Shown here: positions 1-10,927 of the stretch, piece after piece
Layout: each line of letters opens with the position of its first letter
Numbering within the stretch: position 1 is the first letter of the stretch
DNA from: Uranotaenia lowii
Taxonomy: Eukaryota > Arthropoda > Insecta > Diptera > Culicidae
DNA length: 64,000 nt
Reading direction: 5' to 3'
Assembly: GCF_029784155.1 (NCBI RefSeq)
Contig: NC_073693.1
Coordinates: 181,371,802 to 181,435,801, forward strand
Translations under genes and position numbers: made by a program
The notes under the pieces: generated by a model
Told to the model about the DNA's origin: nothing
Database searches by the model: none
Seen by the model: the letters and a program-made list of their open reading frames with translations, nothing else

Positions 1-364
1 CGTTTTCGCTGCCTCAAAGCAACCTTTGCTTCCGAGTAAAGCAGTGAGCGAGAGAAGGTTGATCAATTCATGCTCAGCAAAATTCAATCACTGACATAGA
101 TGCCACACCTACCGATTTTTCGGTATTCATACCGATTTTTGGGCAAATTTTTATCCAAGAATCGGTATATACCGAATACCGATTTTTGGCAAAACATACC
201 GATTTCATACCGATTTTTGAGATTTTGATACAAAATGTAAAATTTAATTCAGTATAAGCAAGACTATCGAAAATATTGGGTTTCTGTTAAATTGAAGACG
301 ACCAAATGATACTATTTGGCGTTAGCTAAGTAAGAAACACTTGAAACTTTTATGATAAGTACAC

Positions 365-2040
365 TTACTTACTTACTTAATGATCCCGCGCCGATCCTCC
401 GGTGCATAGGGCCGTGGTAAAAGACCTCCACTGTTGACGATCCGGAGCCAGCGTCTTCACCTGGTCCCAGTCAAGATTCTCGTCGACAGTTCGGATTTCA
501 GCGGCTAGGCTTCGCCGCCACGAATTTCTGGGTCTGCCTCTTCTTCGATGACCTTCTGGATTCCAATCTAGCGCCTCTCTGCAAATCTCGTTTTCATCTC
601 TTCGCAGCGTGTGCCCAATCCATCTCCACTTACGTTCCCGAATCTCGATTTCTAGCGCCTTTTGATGACACCGGCGATGTAGTTCCTCATTCGAGATCCA
701 GTTGCCAGGCCACCAAGCGCGGATGATATTCCGCAGGCAGCGGTTTACAAATACTTGCAGTTTTCGCGTCGTTACCGCATATGTGCACCAAGTTTCGCAC
801 CCGTACAGCAATACGGATCTGACGTTTGAGTTGAAGATTCGGATTTTTGTTCGTAGAGAGATCTGGCGTGACCGCCAGATGTTTCGGAGACTCGCAAACG
901 CAAATCGGGCCTTTCTGATCCGTGTTTCGATGTCTTTTCTGGTACCACCATCAGGCGTAATCTGGCTACCAAGATACTGGAAGCACTCCACTTTCTCAAC
1001 TTGTTGCCCAGCTACCATGCATGAAACTGGAAGGATTTCCTGTGTTGATCTCCATCGACTTGGTCTTTCCGACATTGACTTTGAGACCTGCTGCCTTGGA
1101 ACTTTCGGTGAGGTCGTCGAGTTTGCTCTGCATATCTGGTTGTGTTTGGGCGAGCAAAACAATATCGTCAGCCAGGTCAAGGTCGTTCAGTTGCTCCATT
1201 GTTGAAGGATTCCACGGCAATCCTCGGTTCGGTGCACAGTCAATCGATCCAATCAGAATCTCATCCATTACGATTAGAAAAAGTAGCGGTGATAGAATAC
1301 ATCCTTGTCTCACTCCAGCAGTTACCGGGATTCGTTCGGACAAGACACCGTCGTGCAAGACCTTGCACGAAAATGCCTCGTACTGTGCTTCGATGAGATG
1401 GACTAGTTTCTCTGGGACCCCTCGTCGTCTTAGAGCCGCCCAGATGTTTTCATGGTTAAGTCGGTCGAATGCTTTTTCGAAATCAACGAACACCAGCAGA
1501 AGAGAGTCCTGGAATTCGTTGATTTGTTCCAGTATGATTCGTAGCGTTGTGATGTGGTCCACACATGATCGTCCGGATCGGAATCCAGCTTGTTGCCGTC
1601 GGAGTGTAGCGTCTATTTTCTCCTGGATCCTGTTCAGAATCACTTTGCAGAGTACTTTGAGGGTTGTACAGATCAACGTTATGCCTCGCCAGTTACCGCA
1701 CTCTGTCAGGTCTCCTTTCTTCGGGACCTTTACGAGGATACCCTGCATCCAGTCGGCCGGGAATGTTGCAGTATCCCAGATGTCAGCGAAAAGACGGTGC
1801 AACATTTGTGCTGATAGGGCAGGGTCGGCTTTCAGCATTTCAGCAGGGATGCAATCGATCCCAGGTGCTTTGTTGGATTTCATGTTTTTGATTGCCGCTT
1901 CTATTTCAGCCAGCGAAGGCGCTTCCGAGTTGACGCCATTTATGCGACTTACTGTTGGCGCTCCGAGCTGCAGATTCTGTTGGCCATCGCTATTCGTGAC
2001 TCGGAAGAGTTGTTCGAAGTGCTCAGTCCATCGTTTGATG
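365..2040 (-). mobile_element. 5'-truncated RTE-like LINE with 13-bp target duplication
   Basis: A minus-strand non-LTR retrotransposon fragment covering the RT domain to the 3' end. The 13-bp repeat ATGATAAGTACAC occurs at 352-364 and 2041-2053, exactly at both borders. The 3' tail, read on the minus strand, is a short (AAGT)n microsatellite instead of poly(A), a feature of RTE-type elements. The 5' truncation lies just before the RT domain. It sits inside the hAT-like element 95-2984 and is therefore younger. The clade is my inference from the C-terminal wording and tail; other microsatellite-tailed clades are possible. Confidence 0.85.
377..2038 (-). pseudogene. LINE reverse transcriptase, frameshifted
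   Basis: Read on the minus strand from about 2038, the frame encodes an RT domain: the NKAPGIDCIPAEML block, the FVDFEKAFDRLNHENIW palm segment, the TAGVRQGCILSPLLF block and a catalytic LADD box in place of the usual YADD. Near position 1020 the reading shifts to the frame ending at 377, which holds the C-terminal region with the LLYGCETW and WRWIGHTLRR blocks and stops at TGATC beside the tail. The break lies next to a CATGCATG duplication, so a small insertion is the likely cause. With its 5' half missing and a frameshift it cannot mobilise itself. Confidence 0.85.
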
Positions 2041-3144
2041 ATGATAAGTACACGTTTTTCAATATTTCAATCAAAACTCTCAAATTTTAAAGGGAAAAAG
2101 CATTTTGTTTTTGATAGTCGAAAGTTTTTACTATCCTTTGGAATTTGGAGGTAATTTTTCCATTGAGAATATTGGAAACTATCGTTTTCTATAACAGATT
2201 CTATGATATTTATAATTCCGCCAAGATAGCCAGCGGAAATTAATCTAATGAAGTTGAATATGTATGAGTTTTCAGAATTTTGAAAACATAAACAAATTGT
2301 AAAACACTCTATAAGGATTAAACCTATAAGGAATCATGTGTTAGCCGATAACATGAAGAAATTTTATGATTGAGAATATTACAAGGAAGCTCCAAGATTT
2401 TTATTGATAGAGAATTCCACAAAAACTTTTTAATATGCGATTTTGTTAATCAGGGCCCATAGAGCCAAAAGAATATAAATGCAAATGATCCATGAGTTAA
2501 TAAAAAAGAACGATTGTACATGTTTCAAACTATATTTCGTGATTTTTTCAGATTTTTAGAATTTTTTTTCATACCTTTATGTCCGGAAGAAAAATACAAT
2601 GGAAAATTGCCAAACACTACAGCTTAATAGCGTTTTTAATCGAAAATTGCTTTTATGCACTTGCACTTATACACCTTTTTGGCATCAATCCAGTAATTAT
2701 GAAAATCCAAAGTTTATAAAAATTACAATAGAGAAGAAAGAACAGTAAAAACCTTCTAAGAACTCTAAAAAACGAATAAAAATGTATCAAAACAAAAAAA
2801 AACGAGCGCACAAAATACTATAAGGCATTTATTAGAAAAAGTATTAAATAACAGACTTCAGAATCACTACCGAAAATTTTTTAATGACCTTGAAATACCG
2901 ATTTTTATACCGATTTTTCTGATTTCCATACCGAAAAAAGATTTTTTTGGGTTAAAAAATACCGATTTAAATGTGGCATCACTGATCACTGATATGCGGT
3001 ATCAAATCCGCCATTTACATGTACGACTCGAAATATTTTCTCTCACATAACGTGTTAACCGTGGAAAATAACGATGCATCTGGCAAAAAACCGTGTAAAT
3101 AGAAATCTTGTGAGAAAAACTGAGCAAAATCAATCCGTGTTAAA

Positions 3145-3298
3145 AATAGACCCTAGTGTACTTTCTATGAACAACTTTTTCTAATAGTATACGAATAAGT
3201 TATACGACTACACATAAGGCTTTTTTAAGAGTTTCTTAAATGTCCCGCTTTTTTTGGTGAAATGTCCCGCTTTTTTCTCAAAGTATCTGGCAAGCCTA
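3145..3298 (-). mobile_element. Terminal fragment of a hAT family (TAGGCTTGCCAGA end)
   Basis: Read on the minus strand this is TAGGCTTGCCAGATACTTTG followed by several AAAAAGCGGGACATTT repeats and a stretch ending near GTTGTTCATAGAAAGTACAC. The same order is found at the left end of the element 8551-10844. It is a one-ended relic; the other terminus is not in the window. Its extreme end abuts the TA-flanked element at 3299. Confidence 0.65.
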
Positions 3299-4316
3299 CA
3301 CCCAAAATAATCCGCACGTCGTGGCTACGCGAAAAACTACATAATTTTTATCCAAATGATTTTCACGTAGCTTGTATACGAGTAAACCATGTGAACGCAC
3401 CTCAATAAGAATTCACACGCTATGAACTTCAGCTACAATTTACGTGAATTTTAAGTATGTTCGACACGGTGCGATAATGAAAAAGGCATGAAATAATTTT
3501 GGTTTCGAAATTAAATTTGGGCCAATATTTAGGCTGCTTTTTCTTTTTTGTGATAAATAACAATAAAACTTAATTGAATTAAATTTATTTTTAAAATTAT
3601 TTAACACAACACACAACCATTATCACTCATCACTATCACAATTATTATGAAATTTATGGCCTTCATTTATTTAAGTTTTGTTTCCAGTTTAGATCACAGT
3701 TGACTTGCCTGAAAAATATTGAGAAATCAGATACCGAAACAGATTTCAAAAGATATCTTTAATCGAACTCACCTAAATGCAAACGTTTTTTTGAAGCTAT
3801 TAATCGGTTGTCTACCGGATCTACCGAATATGGCATCCTTCTCGATGTGGCTTCTCAATCTGAAGAACCACCTTACGGCTGAGGCAGAATTTATTCTACC
3901 ATTAAGTGAAACTTTGTGCGCCAGATATCACGTCCTCGGTTCCAAATATCCGGAAATTCACGAGATTACCAAAAACAAACACAAAACGTTCAACACAGTA
4001 GAGCTGCTGACTGATGGCAGTTCTATTCTTATAAGATTTTAATAACACACTCTCGAGAAAAAGTACTGCTAGCCATCCACTTAGACTTTACGTGAAATTC
4101 ATGAGTCAGTTATGTGGAAGTAAAGTAGTTACTACCAGGGCTTAGGGTAAAAGTTCAAGACTAAAAACCCTCTTTAAATAAATGTACAACAACAACAACC
4201 AGGGCTTCCGTTATGCAGTGTGTTTACTCCAAGCACACGTCGAATCGATATTATGCAGCAAAATCTTACTTTACGTGAAAAATCCCGTATAAATAATTTG
4301 TTTATTATTTTGGGTG
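3299..4316. mobile_element. TA-flanked TIR element (CACCCAAAATAAT ends)
   Basis: The termini CACCCAAAATAAT and ATTATTTTGGGTG are perfect 13-bp inverted repeats flanked by TA at 3297-3298 and 4317-4318, consistent with Tc1/mariner-type insertion. No transposase is present. The interior contains a 107-codon reading frame at 3719-4042 (+) that I cannot assign. It is preceded by a pyrimidine tract with TTTCCAG at about 3688, and could be a captured exon or a chance reading. The left TA belongs to the terminus of the hAT fragment at 3145-3298. Confidence 0.65.
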
Positions 4317-4421
4317 TAGCTTAACAGCCCATCGTGACAGTTTGATCGCCGTATAGTCCTATTTGCCGCTGATAGTGTTCGTGATATTATGCTGGTTGTT
4401 TCACCAACACTTTTCATTTTT

Positions 4422-4561
4422 GGGACAATCAACCTCAAAAACGACCATGTGTGTTGACCGGCTGCCCGTTTTTTGTACCGAGAGTGTTTGAGGTTAATTG
4501 TCCCGCCTCATCTGTACACGCTCAGCAAGTGTGCGTAAGAAATGTCAAAAACAACTCTATA
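4422..4561. repeat. Imperfect inverted repeat plus 69-bp segment shared with 31160-31228
   Basis: GGGACAATCAACCTCAAAAAC near 4422 is the inverse of GTGTTTGAGGTTAATTGTCCC near 4484. The stretch 4493-4561 recurs at 31160-31228 inside element E1 with about two mismatches, including the words CATCTGTACACGCTCAGCAA and GTGCGTAAGAAA. It is a dispersed repeat of unknown class. Confidence 0.6.
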
Positions 4562-5889
4562 CCAAAACTGTCAAGGCAATGCAGCCGGCTGTAGGATCTA
4601 CATAATTTTCGAATGAGTAGGTATGAAAGTACGGAAACCGAACCTTCAGTTCGGCTCGCTAAAGTTCAAGCACAAAGTTTTCGGCAAAGCTACCCAAGAC
4701 ACTATGGGGAGGCGGCAAAAAGTCGAAAACTGAACTTTATCGGATCGCTTTTTTATTTTAAGCAATTAATAACTTAGTATTTGACTAAGATATTCCCAGT
4801 TTTTCAATTCATTATCTTGAATACTAAACGCACCACAGACATCAGACTTTGAAAAACTGAAAAATTTATATGACGAAGAAAAAAATTTAAATCACATATA
4901 TTTCTATGGAAAACATTTTTTTCTTAAATTTAAAGTACACCGTATGAAAGCTTATATTAAAAACTATCATTCGAACCATTCAAAATTTTTACACACTAAA
5001 TTGATCTATGATAAAAATGAGTAAATAATTGTTTTTTTCAAAAGTCAAAAACTTTAAAGCCTTGCCCAAAAAAATCCCCGCATTTCCCCATTCTCTTTTC
5101 ACTATCAAGATCTAGTTTAAAGTTCTAAAAATACAATAAAAGAGATTCCAGGCACCTTATAGCACCGTTTTTTGAGTTATAGTTAAATAAAGCTAAAATA
5201 TCATGCAAATGGGTAATTTTTACCCATTAATGAGTATAAATTCAACAATGTTGATGTTTGTTTGTCAAAAAAATACTGCTTATGATTGATCAATCATCTC
5301 ACACATTTTTCTCTTGAGTTTCATGAAATGTCTTGATCATATTTATCATTTAATGATCAATTAGTCCAAAACCCGGTTTTCAAAAGAAATGAAAAGTAGG
5401 GTCAAAAATAACACCAAGCATCCTACTTTAAACGTTATTTATACAAAATTTTTGTATGAATTAATTTTAAGTTAGTTAAAACAGTAATTTTTATAAACAA
5501 ATTTCAAAAATTACAAAATAGTCCAAACCACCTAATTACTTTTTGCCGCTTCACTGTATGGAACTGCCCTATAGTACAAGGTACAAGTGCCGATCGTTCA
5601 ATTACAGTTTCTCGCACCCGAGCGTGTGGCAGTGGCCAATGCTTTGCTGTTCTTAACCAACTATACAGCAGCAACCCATTGGCTATGTGAAACCGAGACA
5701 GTTTGTTCGGGAGGGAAAAAGCTCAGCCATCTCATAAAAAATAGTCACCATAGGTTGTATAAAACGTTTTATGTCTCACACTAAACAACGAGTTTCACTT
5801 GCCTGGCATACGGGCTTTTGTCATTCATTTTTACTAAGTCGTTCTAGGGTTCTATAATATTATATTTATATAATCATTTTGTTTTTCAG
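4562..5889. other. Intronic sequence without recognisable features
   Basis: AT-rich sequence upstream of the first fab1 exon in the window. A 65-codon frame at 5587-5784 has no features I recognise and does not match the expected upstream fab1 coding region. The 3' end (TTTGTTTTTCAG, ending at 5889) is a good acceptor for the exon at 5890. Confidence 0.5.
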
Positions 5890-6287
5890 GATGGTGACCA
5901 TAATTTTTCCTGCAAGATTTACTTTGCCAAAGAATTTAGTAAGCTGCGATCACTTTTGATAACTGATCCCTTAACAGGTGATTTGAAAAAGCGACAGTAT
6001 TGTAAGTGTAACCGGGTACATTGTGATAACGCTATAACTCGCAAATTTGCACGATCGCTGCTTAGAAGTTTTCCGTGGGACGCTCGTGGCGGGAAAAGCG
6101 GATCTAAGTTTAGTAAAACTATAGACGATCGATTCATTCTGAAGGAAATGTCCCGCACAGATGTTACCATTTTTGAAAATTTTGCTCCTTATCTATTCGA
6201 TTACATTCACGATTGCCTAAAATATAATCAACCCACTCTGCTTGCTAAAATATTTGGAATTTTCAAAGTGACCGTGAAAACAAAAGA
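5890..6287 (+). CDS. fab1: fab1/PIKfyve kinase-domain exon 1 of 5 in the window
   Basis: Encodes the start of the phosphatidylinositol-phosphate kinase domain of Fab1/PIKfyve, the endosomal enzyme that makes PtdIns(3,5)P2 from PtdIns(3)P. Read in phase 0 from GAT at 5890, it begins DGDHNFSCKIYFAKEF. It contains the glycine-rich nucleotide loop ARGGKSGSKF, then DRFILKEM with the ATP-binding lysine, then FENFAPYLFDYI and TLLAKIFGIFKV. An extra CKCNRVHC-containing linker sits between the CKIYF block and the SFPWDARGG block, a variable position in the family. The acceptor is TTTTTCAG and the donor is GA|GTAAGT, leaving phase 2. Earlier exons (FYVE, chaperonin-like region) are not in the window. 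The family call is confident because every later exon continues the same domain in phase. Confidence 0.95.
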
Positions 6288-6321
6288 GTAAGTATTAAAT
6301 AATTCGTTTTTCTTTAATTTA

Positions 6322-6641
6322 ATGTATTGTATGTATGTATGTATGTATGGTTCCCCCATCGGTAGCAAGGTCCAGCCTATGTCTGTGTGGCTTGGCCTTC
6401 GAATTGCTCCTCAGGCTTCCACGGCCGATGGTTCGTCGAGGGAAGGCATCCAACCTTCAAAGACCTACAATGGTTGGCAATCCACTCCGCTTGCAACAGT
6501 CTCTTCAGGTTATCCCCAGATGCATTCCCTCTGAGATATATGATTATTTATACAATGAAACACATCTTACCTTTCGGCAACTTATGGGATTCGAACCCAA
6601 AATTTTTTCTTGTCGATACCGGTACCGATACTTCAACAGCT
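6322..6641 (-). mobile_element. tRNA-type SINE with (CATA)n tail
   Basis: On the minus strand GGGTTCGAATCCC, at about + 6588-6600, is an excellent RNA polymerase III B box, with a degenerate A-box candidate upstream. The body ends in GGGGGAACC followed by (CATA)n at 6322-6350. Imperfect flanking repeats TTTTCTTTAATTT (about 6308) and TTTTCTGTTAATTT (about 6642) may be the target duplication. The 3' 200 bp are homologous to the 3' end of the retroelement ending at 52931. It lies in the fab1 intron, opposite to the gene. Confidence 0.7.
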
Positions 6642-7135
6642 TTTCTGTTAATTTATAACTTCGATCGTTATTAAACTCCTACATTGATGGTCATTTACAG
6701 GCTCACGTGAATAGAAAGTATTGTTTGTAAAATTTTGGAATCGATGGGGAATGGTTGAAAGATGAAATTCCAACCTGACACGTTCTTCATAATATCTTGG
6801 AACTGTTTTTTTTTTCGATTCTCTCGGTTTTCCCCGCGAACATTTCTTCATGTTGCGGGAATCGAATTAAAGACAGTTTTAGGATGATTTTTTTTAAATT
6901 AATATTTATTACTAAAATTTAGTAAAAGCATCAGCCTCAATATTTTGGTGAATATCAGTCAGCCTAAATATATACTGCAGTCGACACTACCTTGTTTGAA
7001 TTTGTCCTAATATTCGTAATAAAAAATGAGTCACATCCAATGGGTGATGAGCCTCAATGTATACCATTCATTGATATATATTCTTTTGTAAGCGAAAATT
7101 ATGTCAATACACGAGTTGAACTCAAGCTAAATATT

Positions 7136-8062
7136 GTACAAAATTATACCAAATTTTGATATCATGCCTTGCCGGTAAAATTTGATAGGTACTAGATATT
7201 TACTTGAATAGATGTGTTTCAATATCAAAATATTTATTTTATTTATTTACATAGTATTCCGTCTCACGACATAACTTGACGAACATAATTCCTAAAATTC
7301 ACTCGGTTCATAGCAACCGTTCTCCAATTTCTCGGACACCCCACGATCGCCAGATCACGCTCCACTTGGTCTAACCACCTGTTTGCAGGACAGTCGTCCG
7401 GCATTCTCGCAACATGTCCCGCCCAGCGTATCCGGCCAGCCTTAAGCACCTTCTGGATACTGGGTTCACCGTAGAGTCGCACGAGCTCGTGGTTCATCCT
7501 TCGCCTCCACACTCCGTTCTCCTGTACGCCGCCAAAGATGGTTCTTAACACACTTCTTAACACTCCAAAATATGGCAGTATTAATTTTTTATTTTTATTG
7601 AAGTTTAATAATATCTGGTTTAGGTGACCTTTAAAAGGAGTGTTAATAGTGATCAAATTTTGAGTGCATTTGAAATTATAATGTGGTATCATTTCTTCGA
7701 GGTACCAGTGAAATGAAATAAACAATTTAGATTAACTTCGAGAACAAACAGAATAGAACTTTATTAAAACATATTTACAGTTCGAGAGCGCAAGAAAGAA
7801 TGACGAAAAACTATGTACATCAATGTAGGCGAGTGACTGAGAAAAGTTCTGACAGTCACTCACAGATTCGCTGTTGTTGTGAGCGGCTGAAAACACAGTT
7901 GTCAGCTCAACATCATTTTGCTTTCATAACCCATTTCAAACTGGTTGCTAAATAAGGTATCATAAAGCTTCCAATGAAAATCACTTGTACTGCCTTTATT
8001 ATTCGTACAAAATGATACAAAATTTTACTAGTAGGGCATGATAGCATAATTTGGTAGAATTT
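7136..8062. mobile_element. Putative TIR element with nested LINE tail
   Basis: ACCAAATTTTGATATCATGCC at about 7149 is matched in inverted orientation by GGGCATGATAGCATAATTTGG at about 8034. Further imperfect symmetry extends about 55 bp into each side (TAAAATTT words). A LINE tail (7234-7565) lies inside. I could not fix the outer borders or a duplication. The part from 7730 to 7980 contains a GAACTTTATTAAAACATATT segment that I do not recognise. Confidence 0.4.
7234..7565 (-). pseudogene. 3' end of a LINE, C-terminal RT fragment
   Basis: The minus strand reads FGGVQENGVWRRRMNHEL and then RIRWAGHVARMPDD, wording typical of the C-terminal end of LINE polyproteins, stopping at about 7264. The 3' tail is AAATAAATAAAATAAAT. 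The 8-bp word CAAAATAT at 7226-7233 and 7566-7573 is a candidate short target duplication. Only the last 100 or so codons remain. Confidence 0.7.
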
Positions 8063-8270
8063 TGTCTGCTATAGCACAATTTGGTATAAAACTCTACTCG
8101 GTACCATATCAACTCGGAATCGGTGTCGAACCGATTTTACAAACCGAGTCGTTGCCCTTCTGAACGAAATCTGAACGGTGCATAGGCTCTAATGCAGCTA
8201 ATATTATTGGCAAAATTGACTTAATTCTACTTAGCAATATATCAATAAACAACTTTTTTTTTAATTTTAG

Positions 8271-8431
8271 ATCCACATCTATCGAAAAAACCGTTTTAGT
8301 CATGGAAAATTTATTCTGCAACAAGAATATATCACGAAAATTTGACTTGAAAGGCTCATTGCGGAACAGACTGGTAGATCCCCAAAACCAATCTGGAGAG
8401 GTTGTACTCTTGGATGAAAATTTTTTGCAAA
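8271..8431 (+). CDS. fab1: fab1/PIKfyve kinase-domain exon 2 of 5
   Basis: Continues the kinase domain after a 1,983-bp intron. The junction codon GA|A joins phase 2 to this exon. It reads ESTSIEKTVLVMENLF, then RKFDLKGSLRNR, then VVLLDENFLQ. VMENLF and FDLKGSLRNR are signature blocks of PIPK-family kinases; the DLKGS segment lies in the catalytic core. The acceptor is TTTAATTTTAG ending at 8270 and the donor is A|GTAAGT, leaving one nucleotide for the next exon. No stop or frameshift is visible. Confidence 0.95.
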
Positions 8432-8717
8432 GTAAGTATCACAGCAAAAATAATGTGTATAACTTTAGATCGTAAAGATGCACAAGCATCATTTTTTGTT
8501 TAATTCTTATCCGTTCTTGAGTCTTAATATTAGAGATGTACCGAATAGTGTAGGCTTGCCAGACACTTTCAGAAAAAAGCGGGACATTTAAAAAAAAAAG
8601 CGGGACACAGCCGAAAAAAGCGGGACATTTGAAAAATTCTTTTAAAAAGCTTGATTATTTAGACAAACTTATTCGTTTACCATCATCCAAAGTTGTTCAT
8701 ATAAAGTACACCTATAA

Positions 8718-10595
8718 GGGCATCCGCAGCAAAGTGAAAATGCTCACGAGTTTAATCACTTTTATACCGCACCGGGGGTTAGTATATGGGTGAGCAAAAT
8801 AGGGCCGTTGCCGTCGGGACCGATAAAATCACCAAATTTGCTCACAAGAAAGGGGCGAGAGCAAACATGCACTGAAAAAATTCTTCCGTTTAATGCTGAG
8901 TTTAACAAACGACGTTCAGCGTGTAGAGCTTGTTGACATCATTTGAGATTATTTGCAGTGAAATTTGCGAGTCGAAGACTGCAGAAGAAGAGCAATTATT
9001 ATAACCTGGTGCTGGTGGTAAACGGCTCCTTCAGTGACGGATTTGTTCGGTGCCGAATATCCAGTAAGTGGTCATGATTGCAGATTTCCCCGGAGTCTCA
9101 CCCAACCGCAGCAGCAGCAGAAGCTGTTGGAACATGTCGCGAAGGCTGTGGTCTCCAGTCAGCCAGAGGCGACGACGGCTGGAATGCTATTCATCGAGTG
9201 AAACTCCCTAAGGACTTGAAACACTAACGAGTCATGGAGGGCAAAGCTGTTGAGGTAATTATTTAGATTTTTAATACTAAACCAAAAAACATGAAAGGCT
9301 TCAGCCTAATTAGCGATGCTTTAGTATAAGCATTGGTCTCAAACTACCTGCTCAGGTTTTTTTTATTTTACAAAATATGCAGGTTGATTTGCTGCCCGGA
9401 CCCAGACAGCATGAACAGCGCGATTCACCAAGACGGCCACTGTCTTCGGCATCACACGTCAAATGCAGCGGGTTAGTGAAATGATCCAGCATTTCCCCAG
9501 AAAATCCCTCGGACGATCAGACCACCAAAGTGAAAGTGCAATCTTCTGGCGTAGAAACAAAAACAGCGAGCATTAATTCGTGTATACCGTATAGCATTTC
9601 TTCGCAACCGCATGTTGCGAAACTTGCGGCTACAGAAAACGGAGGCAACAATTGATGGTCTCATTACGAACCAGCTGGACAGTGTTTTTTCCGGCACAAC
9701 CTATCGTCTTAATTAGGGGTGACGCTGGAAAAGTTTATTAGTAGGTCTAAATCGCTGTCAAGGTTGAATTTCAGCGATATCTTTATTTTTAAGATACGTT
9801 TAACAATTTAATAAAAATAAAATTACTTATAAATATTGTGCAATTTTTTTTTCTTCTTTCAAAAATAGGAACCTGCTTGAACTAAATTAAACAGTAAAAA
9901 TGTTTTTAAATTTATTAAAATTTCTAAGTTTTCAAGAGTGTTTTATGAATTAAACTTTTTATGTGGATATAAAATAAAACAAACCAAACATTCGCGGTTC
10001 CGAAAATTTAATAGAAAAACATAAGTGTTCATTATTGTTAAAAAGATGAAAATTCAATTGAAAATAATGAATTGCATCAAAACTGGTAACTCCAACGACC
10101 ATAAATTTCATTGTTCCATTGGGGCAATGACGCAGCACGGTCCTCAATCTCGCTGCACCAGGGTGGACGGTTCCGACTCATTGGAGCCGGAACCTTGGAC
10201 CAGCGGCAGAAGACCTCCTGCTTGATGGTGGAACTCCGCAACAGCTGGCATATTTCGCGCAGGTTCCGCTGACTGTCAGATGATTCCGGCTGCTGTTGCC
10301 CGGAAGTTCCTGCTGCTCCCGCCACTGGGTCCTCGAAGCTGCTTGGATATGCTGCTGATAGCAGCTAACTTGAACCATGGTGCGCACCGTCGCAATAACA
10401 AACTCACGACTCAGATAATTTACTCAGTCCGAATTAATTTTATCAAGTTTTTTTGCAACTCTTATTTTTCAGTGCAATGTGAAATGTATACTTTAATGCT
10501 ACCGCCCGGTGCGCGAAAGAGTGTGTATACCAAAACCGGTCCGCTGAAATGAGCAAAATCGGGCCTCGTATACTCACTTATTGGTGCGTTTGCTC
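8718..10595 (+). mobile_element. PIF/Harbinger-like TIR element, copy A, carrying gene-like cargo
   Basis: The ends GGGCATCCGCAGC and GGTGCGTTTGCTC are imperfect inverted repeats flanked on both sides by TAA (8715-8717 and 10596-10598), the usual PIF/Harbinger target. About 230 bp at the left and 110 bp at the right are nearly the same as in copy B (21892-23455), but the 1.5 kb between are unrelated to copy B. The cargo includes a spliced + strand frame (9234-9484), a + strand coding-like stretch at about 9490-9650, and a minus-strand coding-like stretch at about 10085-10330 (SSDSQRNLREICQLLRSS). No transposase is visible. The superfamily call is inferred from duplication and TIR. Confidence 0.7.
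9234..9484 (+). CDS. Small spliced frame inside PIF-like copy A
   Basis: ATG at 9234 opens MEGKAVE, ending at the donor GAG|GTAATT (9254). An acceptor ATATGCAG at 9382 leads in phase 0 to VDLLPGPRQHEQRDSP and a stop at 9482-9484, about 40 codons in total. Coding status is uncertain; I report it because intron borders and frame agree. It is not recognised. Confidence 0.3.
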
Positions 10596-10927
10596 TAAGT
10601 AGAGTTATTATGTATTGTCTAGTAGAAACTATTCAAAATACTACTTATTTTGAGGAAAAAAAAGTATTTGAAGTTTTCTGTGTTGAACCAATGAATTCAA
10701 ATTGAGGCTAAAGGTTGATTCAGTGAACTTTGTAAAAGTTTTCCAAGAAAAAAAGCGGGACCTTTTGAGGAAAAAGCGGGACGGCGGGACATTCAACAAA
10801 TAATCGGGACATGTCCCGCTTTTGCGGGGCGGATGGCAACCCTAGAATAGTGGTATTCGGTCAACGGCCAAATTCCGAATATTAACCTTTTTAACTATTC
10901 GGCCAAACGAATATTCGACCTCTGCTC

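Larger units (their letters stand above)
95..2984. mobile_element. hAT-like non-autonomous DNA transposon, interrupted by a LINE
   Basis: The ends are inverted copies: CATAGATGCCACAC on the left and ATGTGGCATCACTG on the right. They are flanked by the perfect 8-bp direct repeat ATCACTGA at 87-94 and 2985-2992, the duplication length of the hAT superfamily. The subterminal regions are packed with the motif ATACCGATTTTT in both orientations (100-230 and 2890-2965), as expected for transposase binding sites. Outside the nested LINE (365-2040) the interior is AT-rich with no coding capacity, so the element is non-autonomous. A sister element lies at 27290-28061. The superfamily call rests on duplication length and terminal shape, not on a transposase. 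Confidence 0.8.
8551..10844. mobile_element. hAT-family element with perfect 8-bp duplication
   Basis: The termini TAGGCTTGCCAGA and TGGCAACCCTA are flanked by GAATAGTG at 8543-8550 and 10845-10852. Subterminal AAGCGGGACATTT repeats occur at both ends (8580-8640 and 10750-10820). No transposase remains; most of the length is the nested element 8718-10595. It was itself inserted in an older short element whose halves remain at about 8531-8550 and 10853-10925 (TAGAGATGTACCGAATA and CGAATATTCGACCTCTG). Confidence 0.8.

Noticed and set aside
1021..2154. Long + strand frame of 377 codons
   Set aside because: It is the complement of the minus-strand LINE RT, whose motifs are clear; the + reading has no domain sense.
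5587..5784. Upstream fab1 exon
   Set aside because: The frame contains VQLQF, vaguely like the expected HIELQF, but the continuation does not fit and no donor leads to the exon at 5890 in phase 0.
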